Assembly: GCA_052389895.1 (NCBI GenBank)
Contig: JBQTHM010000051.1
Coordinates: 1 to 26,474, forward strand
Origin: CAVVXX01 sp052389895
GTDB taxonomy: Bacteria > Pseudomonadota > Alphaproteobacteria > Micropepsales > Micropepsaceae
Length of the DNA stretch: 26,474 nt
Reading direction: 5' to 3'
The notes beneath the pieces were generated by a model. It was not told the origin of the DNA and did not search any database. It was given only the letters and a program-made list of their open reading frames with translations. How positions within the stretch are numbered: the first letter of the stretch is position 1; every line of letters begins with the position of its first letter. A program made the translations under genes and the position numbers. This document shows, one piece after another, positions 1-6,929 of this stretch.

Positions 1-49
1 GAAGATGCGTTTGGTCAGGATGGCTTAGATTGTTTAGCTGAGGCAATTG

Positions 50-117
50 CCTCCCCCGTGGTGGGGAGGTCGTAGCGCCGGAGGCGCTTCGGGTGGGGGA
101 CAGTGTTCAAGCGGGCA
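50..117. repeat. Truncated copy of the left end of the DUF559 element
   Basis: This 68-base stretch aligns without gaps to 135-202, with about 60 of 68 bases identical by eye. It contains the same two nested hairpins (a CCTCCCC/GGGGAGG stem and a GCGCC/GGCGC stem). The similarity runs past the repeat into the first codons of the DUF559 gene. Here the equivalent reading frame begins GTG at about 102 and hits a TAA stop after five further codons. It therefore looks like a remnant of a second element rather than an independent palindromic repeat. No target duplication is visible. Confidence 0.75.
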
Positions 118-128
118 CATTAAACCAA

Positions 129-640
129 TAATCACCTCCCCCTTTGTGGGGAGGTCGAAGCGCCGAAGGCGCTTCGGGTGGGGGAGGATGTTTAAGCGGG
201 CAAAACGCGAAAACATTTCGCGCGCACGTGCGCTACAGCGAACAGCGACCGAAGCGGAGCGGCTGCTGTGGTGGAAACTGAAACCGCTGAACAAGCTCGG
301 TTACCACTTCCGCCGCCAGGCACCATTTCGCTCCTACACACTGGATTTTGTTGAACACAAATCCCGTCTCGTGATCGAACTGGATGGCGGCCAGCACGGT
401 GCGCACGATCATCATTCACGCGACAGGAAACGCGATACGCTCTTGGCGAGTCAGGGCTATCGCACGTTGCGTTTCTGGAATAACGAAGTGTTCGAAAATC
501 TGGACGCTGTCGTGGAAACGATTTTTTCGGTATTAGAGAAGCGGAATCACCCTCCCCCACCCGCTCGCGCCCGGTCTATTTAATTGGCGTGCAAAGCACG
601 CCGGGCGCTCGCGACCTCCCCACAAAGGGGGAGGTGATTA
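129..640. mobile_element. Putative DUF559 element bounded by 28-bp perfect inverted repeats
   Basis: Positions 129-156 and 613-640 are exact reverse complements over 28 bases. Each end continues as an imperfect match to the other: 157-187 against the stretches 551-575 and 598-612. Both ends are themselves foldable, for example the arms at 156-164 and 168-176 and a GGCGTGC/GCACGCC hairpin at about 587-603. The only gene inside is DUF559, and its ribosome-binding site and last codons lie within the repeats. No transposase and no target-site duplication is visible, so mobility is inferred from structure. It could instead be a nuclease gene flanked by REP-like elements. Confidence 0.55.
188..583 (+). 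CDS. DUF559 family protein (Vsr/PD-(D/E)XK-like nuclease fold)
   Basis: The product has 131 residues, usual for this family. An N-terminal helical part with TEAERLLW is followed by the fold core: LDF (D53), then VIELDG (E64, D66) and QH, then RDRKRD and a RTLRFWNNEV motif at about 92-101. These are the DUF559 hallmarks; the fold is related to very-short-patch-repair endonucleases, but the cellular substrate is unknown. I chose the ATG at 188 because GGGGGAGG precedes it and the family starts at this MFKRA-like segment. The frame is open back to 47, but that part only translates the repeat. The last residues (PPPPARARSI) are also repeat-encoded. The gene lies inside an inverted-repeat-bounded unit. 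Confidence 0.85.
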   Translation: MFKRAKRENISRARALQRTATEAERLLWWKLKPLNKLGYHFRRQAPFRSYTLDFVEHKSRLVIELDGGQHGAHDHHSRDRKRDTLLASQGYRTLRFWNNEVFENLDAVVETIFSVLEKRNHPPPPARARSI

Positions 641-662
641 GATCCGACTAGCCTCAGGCCAT

Positions 663-751
663 CTTCCCCAGCAACCCCCCTCGCTGAAGCTTCGGCGCGT
701 TTTTGCACTAGTCCGCCGAAGCCTCGGCGTAGGCGGACACAAGGGGGGAAG
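663..751. repeat. Palindromic repeat type B, copy 1
   Basis: This block resembles 4500-4589, roughly three quarters identical by eye: a C-rich start, an AGCTTCGGCG core, then GTCCGCC (711-717) pairing with GGCGGAC (732-738), then a G-rich end. In the other copy the arms read GTCCGGC and GCCGGAC, a compensatory change that keeps the stem. The rest of the interval up to 833 holds no gene I can support. A further GC-rich motif at about 761-800 may be another repeat, but it has no second copy in this window. Confidence 0.7.
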
Positions 752-833
752 AAAAACTAGGCACGCAGGTGGGAGTGGAAGCGTAGGCATGGGTGGGAAA
801 AAAGTAATTTTTGTTTTCTTCGCTCATGCAATG

Positions 834-1073
834 TCATTTCCCGGCTAGAACATACTTTGCTGCACGCCCAAGTAAGAATACCAATAACGCCATAACCAGA
901 CAGAAAGTCTCGGGCGCTGTTTGGCTAAAATATTCATGTCGAAAAGCATACCAAACGTATGGAAAGGGTACAGATACCTCTCGCGTGAGACTGAAATAAA
1001 GGCCGACTGCAATAAGCAGCACCGCAAGTGTATCGCCGGTCCAATACAGAACATTTCCAAATCTCGCGGCCAT
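834..1073 (-). CDS. Small two-TM membrane protein, unrecognised
   Basis: The product has 79 residues with two hydrophobic segments, about 11-29 (WTGDTLAVLLIAVGLYFSL) and 57-77 (CLVMALLVFLLGR...), so it should span the inner membrane twice. A short, moderately polar loop joins them. The start ATG lies 6 bases after the stop of the preceding gene, so the two are probably cotranscribed. Base composition is low in GC, like its partner and unlike the carboxylase upstream. I do not recognise a family, and no catalytic motif is visible. The coding call rests on spacing, hydrophobic pattern and shared composition. Confidence 0.6.
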   Translation of the reverse strand: MAARFGNVLYWTGDTLAVLLIAVGLYFSLTREVSVPFPYVWYAFRHEYFSQTAPETFCLVMALLVFLLGRAAKYVLAGK

Positions 1074-1079
1074 AACGCC

Positions 1080-1517
1080 CTAGCTACTAAATAGCCCTCT
1101 GAGTTTTGTCATAACTTCTGCGGTGAAATCGAGTGCATTCAAGGTAGTGCCATCACTGCATTTGAGGATGATCGATTCTTCTCCCACGCCATACGCGCCC
1201 TTGCCGTATCGACCCATTCCATAACCACGTTCAATAACCCAACCATTTGTCTTTGATACAGGTTTGGAGTTTCGATGCTTCTCTTCATTACACAGTTCTT
1301 CACAAATGCGCATCAACGGATCACTTCGCAAGCTGGCGGCTAATTTCCTCTGTTGTTTTGTAGTCGTTTGATCCTTTTCTACATTCTCAATCAGGTGCCA
1401 TGCATCAACCACAAAGTGATGTACGTCATCCTTTGTCACTTCGTCTTGTAATCTGCGATGCGTCCTAACAAGACCAGAAAAGAAATCTGAGGCTTTATCG
1501 TTTAGTGGCATGTTCAT
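1080..1517 (-). CDS. Hypothetical protein, low-GC, with an EELCNEEKH segment
   Basis: The product has 145 residues from the ATG at 1517, which lies two bases after the carboxylase stop. An earlier in-frame TTG at 1550 would overlap the carboxylase, and an ATG at 1511 is a third option. No clear Shine-Dalgarno is seen, so coupling is likely. The N-terminal half looks helical, with HHFVVDAWHLIE at about 33-44 and RICEELCNEEKHRNS at about 70-84. A Gly/Tyr-rich stretch (about 97-110) and a short C-terminal helix follow. The helix pair vaguely recalls uncharacterised proteins with an N/G-AKH motif, but I cannot name a function. Sampled lines are 42-45% GC against about 65% in the carboxylase, suggesting later acquisition. 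Confidence 0.65.
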   Translation of the reverse strand: MNMPLNDKASDFFSGLVRTHRRLQDEVTKDDVHHFVVDAWHLIENVEKDQTTTKQQRKLAASLRSDPLMRICEELCNEEKHRNSKPVSKTNGWVIERGYGMGRYGKGAYGVGEESIILKCSDGTTLNALDFTAEVMTKLRGLFSS

Positions 1518-1519
1518 CA

Positions 1520-3048
<1,529 letters not shown>

Positions 3049-3052
<4 letters not shown>

Positions 3053-3702
3053 CGCGTTTCTCTCTGGGCGGGTTGCTTGCCGGGAAGGCCGCGCAGGCCC
3101 TGAAGGAACAGCGCGGTGGCAAAATCGCTGGCGGCATTGGTGTCGGGCGGATCGCGCTTGATCATTTCCTGCGCCACTTCGCGCGCCACACCCACCATGG
3201 CAGCGGTGAGAAAATTGGAATCGACGGCGGGAAACAGCCCGCGCGCAATAGCGCGTTCGATGTCCTCGCGCAGCTCTTCGAAGCCGGCCACGACTTCGGG
3301 CGTATCCATGCGCACCTGCATGTGCTGGGCGTCGCGCGGGCCGAAAATGGTTTCGCGCTCGGCCGCAGCAAATTCAAAGATGGTGCGGAAGGTGCCGCTG
3401 ACGAACTGCTCCAGCGTTTCGGCGCGCGCGCGCTCCTCGCGCAGAAGCGGGCGCAGCTTCAGCGCCGTTTCGTCGTGCAACGCCTGGAACACTTCCTCCT
3501 TCGACTTGAAGTAATTGTAGAAGGTGCCGGAAGCGAGCGGCGTGGCGCGGATGATGTCGCGCACCGTGGCGGAAGCAAAACCCATCTCGGCGAACACGCG
3601 CCGGGCCGCTTCGAGGATCACCGTGCGGTTCTGCTGCTTGGTTTCCTCGCGCTTGCCGCGCAACGCGCGTGTCTTGCCGGTTTGTGCTGGTCTGACTTCC
3701 AA
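3049..3702 (-). CDS. TetR/AcrR family transcriptional regulator
   Basis: The 217-residue product has a basic N-terminus, then the TetR helix-turn-helix at about 43-66 (SATVRDIIRATPLASGTFYNYF, split here for reading: SATVRDII / RATPLASGTFYNYF) followed by KSKEEVF. The C-terminal two thirds are a helical ligand and dimer domain without recognised identity. The stop overlaps the pccB start by four bases, so it probably controls this acyl-CoA carboxylase transcript and itself; an acyl-CoA or fatty-acid ligand is only an inference. The start is uncertain. The open frame begins with TTG at 3702 with no good Shine-Dalgarno, and a second TTG lies at 3663. A candidate promoter and a tandem 9-mer lie just upstream. 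Confidence 0.88.
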
Positions 3703-3705
3703 GCG

Positions 3706-3723
3706 GGAGACTCGGGAGACGCA
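3706..3723. repeat. Tandem 9-mer, possible regulator site
   Basis: On the minus strand GTCTCCCGA is followed at once by GTCTCCCGC. It sits between the candidate -10 box (3730-3735) and the tetR start, at about the expected transcription start. A TetR protein acting on its own gene could bind here, but TetR operators are usually palindromic and this is a direct repeat. Confidence 0.3.
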
Positions 3724-3729
3724 GCCGAC

Positions 3730-3757
3730 AATCTAGCCCCGCGTGACGGCGCGTCAA
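3730..3757 (-). promoter_or_regulatory. Candidate sigma70-like promoter for tetR-pccB
   Basis: On the minus strand TTGACG (3757-3752) is followed after 16 bases by TAGATT (3735-3730). That is five of six and four of six matches to the housekeeping consensus. The -35 box overlaps the ATP12 stop codon, and transcription would start near 3723, about 20 bases before the TTG start of tetR. This would uncouple tetR-pccB from the upstream genes. Confidence 0.5.
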
Positions 3758-4644
3758 CTTTTTCGCAAATGGGTCAAAAACCGTTCCGCGGCAACGAGTT
3801 CTCCGGCGGCGCGCCGTGCGCGTTTCTCCGCCTCGGCGTCCCGGCCCCAGCGCCCGGCCTGGTAGGCGTCGTCGACCTGGCAGGCGGCAAAGGCCCCTTC
3901 GGCGTCCAGCCGGCCTTCGACGAATGCCAGGGCGATTACCAGCGAGCCTGCGACCGTTGTCGCGGCGTGCAGTACGGCCAGTTTGAAGTCGTCCATCCTG
4001 GATACCGCGCGCTCAAGCGCCGACAGGGCTTTGGGGGACTGTTCGATGTGCGAGATGCCCGTGCCTACTTCAAGTTTGCAGGAGAATTGCTTTCCGATCC
4101 AGTCAACAAGCGGGTCCCAGACCGCAGCCTGGCGCGCAACAAGGTCCTCCGGATGCGCCGCGCGATAGCAGACAAGATCGTGGGCGGCGAAACGCATCAT
4201 CTGGGCGATGGCATCGGCGCGGCGCGGCGCGATCCGGTCCAGCGCGGTGTTCACCAGCCGTGTCATCGGCATACTGTCTGCCCGAATTGTCTCGCCTTGC
4301 GTGCGCCATTCTTCGGCGACGGCCCCGGCAAGCGTTTTGCTTGGAACAATGACGTCGGCGCGCGCGGGCGTGCGCAGCGGCTTGCCGTCAAGCAGAACAC
4401 AAAAACCCACCCTCCCCTTGAGGGAGGGTCGAACTGCGCCAGCGGCTCGGGGAGGGGTATTCACCCCCCACCGATTTTTCGCGTGCCGCGAAAAATCTGC
4501 CTCCCCCTCAACCCGCCTTCGCTCCAGCTTCGGCGGGTGTTTGTCCCTGTCCGGCGAAGCCTTGGCGTAGCCGGACTCAAGGGGGAAGGCGCAGTGCGCG
4601 ACTGACACCTCCGCGTAAAACCGTTTCGGATTGGGCTGAACCAA
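3754..4644 (-). CDS. ATP12-family F1-ATPase assembly chaperone with in-frame repeat insertion
   Basis: The 296-residue product binds the F1 alpha subunit during ATP synthase assembly, a family shared by mitochondria and Alphaproteobacteria. The start is TTG at 4644, because a stop codon lies directly upstream in frame and GAGCAGG precedes it. Residues 7-16 (KRFYAEVSVA) are the usual ATP12 N-terminus, and the normal continuation resumes at about 81 with FCVLLDGKPLRTPA. AEEWRTQG, MPMTRLVNTALD and VDWIGKQF follow in family order. Between them, residues 17-80 are Arg/Pro-rich, lack any family resemblance, and are encoded by palindromic repeats (4406-4590). The reading frame survives. The rest of the chain appears complete, so it may still work with an extra loop, or the product could be impaired. 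Confidence 0.88.
   Translation of the reverse strand: MVQPNPKRFYAEVSVAHCAFPLESGYAKASPDRDKHPPKLERRRVEGEADFSRHAKNRWGVNTPPRAAGAVRPSLKGRVGFCVLLDGKPLRTPARADVIVPSKTLAGAVAEEWRTQGETIRADSMPMTRLVNTALDRIAPRRADAIAQMMRFAAHDLVCYRAAHPEDLVARQAAVWDPLVDWIGKQFSCKLEVGTGISHIEQSPKALSALERAVSRMDDFKLAVLHAATTVAGSLVIALAFVEGRLDAEGAFAACQVDDAYQAGRWGRDAEAEKRARRAAGELVAAERFLTHLRKS
4406..4590. repeat. Composite palindromic repeat inserted within the ATP12 gene
   Basis: Three foldable blocks lie in tandem. ACCCTCCC (4409-4416) pairs with GGGAGGGT (4422-4429). GATTTTTCGCG (4473-4483) pairs perfectly with 4487-4497. A type-B repeat (4500-4589) has GTCCGGC (4549-4555) paired with GCCGGAC (4570-4576). The type-B part resembles 663-751 in the intergenic patch near the left end. 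The insert is open in the ATP12 frame and replaces nothing recognisable except the short linker between the first and second strand of the protein. Confidence 0.8.
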
Positions 4645-4647
4645 CTA

Positions 4648-5760
4648 CTACCTGCTCTTGACGTTTTTTGCTTTCGGCTTCGCCGCGGGTTTGGCGATCT
4701 TCGGTGCAGCAATCTTCTTGAGCTCTCCCTTGGCGATGCGGTCGCGCAGCGCATCCGGCATGCCGTCATGCGGGCCGATTTTGCGCTTCGGCCAATCGGC
4801 CCAGAACATTTCGCCGATCTCCTGATTGCGCCCGGGATGCAGGGGATAATAGACCTTGCTGCGCACGCGCGAGGCCTCGCCCGCAACGAGTAGGCGAACC
4901 GGTTTCGGCGTGCTGTTGATGAAGACGTGGCATATTCCCGTCTGATCGGGAAAGCCCGCACCGTCGCCCGGCTTTAGGCGGTTCAGCTCGCCGTCGATCC
5001 AGCAGTCGGGTTCGCCTTCCAGCACGAAGACGAATTCCTCCTCATCGCGCTCGGCATGCGGCCACGACGTGCGCGTGCCCGGCACCAGCACCTCGTGATG
5101 CACGCCTATGCGGCCAAGCCCGAAATGGCGGCCGAATTTCGAATGCAGACCGTGTTTTTCTATGCTGCCCGGGTAGCTCCAGGCCGGGCGCTGGATGTCT
5201 TTCCAGTGCGCCACATAGTCAGGCTTGCCGGCGGCGACGGATCCTTCGGCCGCCGGGGTGCCGCGGCGCGCGTCGGCCAAGCCGTCATGGGGGCCCAGTT
5301 CGCGGGCGGGGACGTCTTCCCACAGCTTGCCCACTCTTTTCAGCTGCTGGTTCTGCGCCTGATCGAAGGGATGAACGAGTCTGGTCGTATAACGCGAGGC
5401 TTCGGCCACGACGAGCAGACGCACATCGCTTTGTGTGTTGTTCAGAAAGGTGTGCGCAATTCCGGTGCGATCCTTGAACCCCGCGCCCTCGCCCTCCGCC
5501 AGCCGGTATAGATAACCGTCGCACCACATGTCGGGCGCGCCTTCGATGACGTAGACGAACTCCTCCTCGTCGCGCATTGCGCCGGGCGGGCTCAGGCGCA
5601 TACCCGGCGCAAGCCGGATGTGGTTGACGCGCAGCCGCGATAGGCCGGTGGCGCGCGAATAGGGCGTGTGAAATCCGAATTGCTCGGCCGAATTGGGAAG
5701 CTGCAAGGGCTGCTTCGGCTCGATCTCGCTCCAATGCCTGATGAAATCCGGGCGTGTCAT
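4648..5760 (-). CDS. Tandem-duplicated cupin (bicupin) protein
   Basis: The 370 residues contain two homologous cupin units, about 35-130 and 215-310. The duplication is obvious. EEEFVYVIEG and EEEFVFVLEG occur in the two halves, then GEGAGF and GDGAGF, then TGIAHTFLNNT and TGICHVFINST, then VRLLVVAEASR and VRLLVAGEASR. Each unit is followed by a GPHDG motif. The second cupin has PHAERDEEE, with a metal-type His, whereas the first reads PGAMRDEEE and lacks that His. The C-terminal 25 residues are Lys/Ala/Pro-rich. The substrate is unknown; a sugar or small-molecule binding or isomerase role is only typical of the superfamily. The ATG overlaps the pseudouridine synthase stop as ATGA. Confidence 0.85.
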   Translation of the reverse strand: MTRPDFIRHWSEIEPKQPLQLPNSAEQFGFHTPYSRATGLSRLRVNHIRLAPGMRLSPPGAMRDEEEFVYVIEGAPDMWCDGYLYRLAEGEGAGFKDRTGIAHTFLNNTQSDVRLLVVAEASRYTTRLVHPFDQAQNQQLKRVGKLWEDVPARELGPHDGLADARRGTPAAEGSVAAGKPDYVAHWKDIQRPAWSYPGSIEKHGLHSKFGRHFGLGRIGVHHEVLVPGTRTSWPHAERDEEEFVFVLEGEPDCWIDGELNRLKPGDGAGFPDQTGICHVFINSTPKPVRLLVAGEASRVRSKVYYPLHPGRNQEIGEMFWADWPKRKIGPHDGMPDALRDRIAKGELKKIAAPKIAKPAAKPKAKNVKSR

Positions 5761-6767
5761 CGTGCTCTCTCGTGTTGCGCAAAGGGATCGGCAATGGCTT
5801 CGGAAAACCCGAACAGCTTCCAGGCCCGCTGCATGTGGTGCGGTAGCGGCGCCTCGATGCGCAGCCGCCCGCCATCGGGGTGGGCGATGTCTATCGAGCG
5901 TGCATGCAAGTGTAAACGGTTGTCCAGTTCGCCGCGGCCCTTGGCGGCATCGCCGCCGTATTTGAAGTCGCCCACGATAGGCGTGCCGATGGCGGCCAGG
6001 TGCGCGCGGATTTGATGCGTGCGCCCCGTAACGGGCATCAGCGCCACCCAGGCGTATTCGCCGGCCGCACGCGCGACAACTGCGTAGTGCGTGGTCGCGC
6101 GCTTGGCGCCCTCTTCGCCTTCCACGGCCGCCGCCATGCGTTCGTCGCGGCCCTCCCTGCCGAAGCCGGGCGCTTTGGTCAACGCGAGTCTGACGGTGCC
6201 GCGGGCGGGCTTGGGCACGCCCCTGGTAAGCGCCCAGTAGATTTTATTCGCGTCGCGCCGCCGCAGCGATTCCGAAAGCGCGGCGGCGGCCGGTTGCGTG
6301 CGCGCGACCACGAGGACGCCCGAGGTATCGCGGTCGAGGCGGTGCACGAGGCGGGGCCGCTGGCGTTTGCCGCCCTGGAGGCCTTCGAGCATGCCGTCCA
6401 CATGGCGCGCGATGCCCGAGCCACCCTGTGTCGCAAGTCCGCTTGGCTTGTTGAGAACGATCACCTTGTCATCTTCGTGAATGACGAGAGATTTTATGAA
6501 CCGCGCGTCACTTTCGCCGATACCGGATTTCGCCTTCGCTGGGCGTTCGTGCTCGCGGTCTGCCGTCACTTGCAGGGGAACGCGGATGCTCTGCCCGGCC
6601 ACAATGCGCTCTGCCGCTTTTGCGCGCCTGCCGTCCACGCGCACCTGGCCAGTGCGCAACAGCTTTTCCAGCGCGCCGTGGCCCAGCGCGGGATAATGCC
6701 GCCGGAACCAGCGATCGAGCCGTATGCCTGCGTCATCTGGCTCCACACGAATTGTTGCCGCGCTCAT
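5757..6767 (-). CDS. rluC: RluA/RluC family 23S rRNA pseudouridine synthase
   Basis: The 336-residue enzyme converts specific uridines in RNA to pseudouridine. Residues about 15-65 form an S4 RNA-binding domain (LDRWFRRHYPALGHGALEKL, then GQVRVDGRRA). The catalytic domain carries VLNKPSGLATQGG (about 104-116) and HRLDRDTSG (142-150, catalytic Asp at 145). It also has GRTHQIRAHLAAIGTPIVGD near the end, as in RluC. The exact target positions (E. coli RluC: 955, 2504 and 2580) are inferred from similarity to RluC rather than RluD. Its start codon lies under the -35 box of the divergent fluoride-switch promoter, so the two promoters must share this short region. Confidence 0.88.
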   Translation of the reverse strand: MSAATIRVEPDDAGIRLDRWFRRHYPALGHGALEKLLRTGQVRVDGRRAKAAERIVAGQSIRVPLQVTADREHERPAKAKSGIGESDARFIKSLVIHEDDKVIVLNKPSGLATQGGSGIARHVDGMLEGLQGGKRQRPRLVHRLDRDTSGVLVVARTQPAAAALSESLRRRDANKIYWALTRGVPKPARGTVRLALTKAPGFGREGRDERMAAAVEGEEGAKRATTHYAVVARAAGEYAWVALMPVTGRTHQIRAHLAAIGTPIVGDFKYGGDAAKGRGELDNRLHLHARSIDIAHPDGGRLRIEAPLPHHMQRAWKLFGFSEAIADPFAQHERAR

Positions 6768-6795
6768 TGACCGGGAAAGTCTTGGACCCTAGCTT
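6767..6795 (+). promoter_or_regulatory. Candidate sigma70-like promoter of the fluoride-switch operon
   Basis: TTGACC (6767-6772), a 17-base spacer, then TAGCTT (6790-6795). The -35 matches consensus at five of six positions and the -10 is weak at three of six. The predicted transcription start near 6802 falls just before the aptamer, which fits a riboswitch leader that begins the transcript. The -35 overlaps the divergent rluC start codon. Confidence 0.55.
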
Positions 6796-6804
6796 CCGAC
6801 TAAT

Positions 6805-6925
6805 CCAAGGGGATGGAGTCCCCCGAGAACTGCCACCATGGCTGATGACTCCTACCGCAGGAATGCAGGCGGTGGGAGTGTCTCTGCGATCGCGGCGATT
6901 GCAGCGCCTCCTCCACTACGGAGGA
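6805..6925 (+). promoter_or_regulatory. Fluoride riboswitch (crcB motif) with expression platform
   Basis: The aptamer shows all expected helices. GGGG (6809-6812) pairs with CCCC (6820-6823) around a loop starting AUGGAGUC. GCCA (6832-6835) pairs with UGGC (6839-6842), followed by the conserved CUGAUG. A pseudoknot joins GGAGUC (6815-6820) to GACUCC (6847-6852). The end of the CC-rich strand is shared, as in known fluoride aptamers. Downstream, 6848-6858 can pair with 6869-6879 (11 pairs, one G-U); this destroys the pseudoknot and so is the likely switching helix. A second hairpin spans 6884-6904. A third (6909-6914 with 6920-6925) covers the GGAGG ribosome-binding site. Ligand binding should turn the downstream antiporter on. 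Confidence 0.9.
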
Positions 6926-6929
6926 TGCC

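Noticed and set aside
1..75. Open frame entering from the left edge and ending at TAG 73-75, possibly the 3' end of another gene
   Set aside because: Only 24 codons are visible, the last eight are repeat sequence, and nothing in the remainder is recognisable. Too short to call.
584..833. An intrinsic terminator after the low-GC gene pair
   Set aside because: Hairpins are present in the repeat, but none is followed by a T-run in the minus-strand direction.
3073..4605. A 510-residue plus-strand open frame
   Set aside because: It covers tetR and atp12 in antisense and has no family-like composition or start signal.
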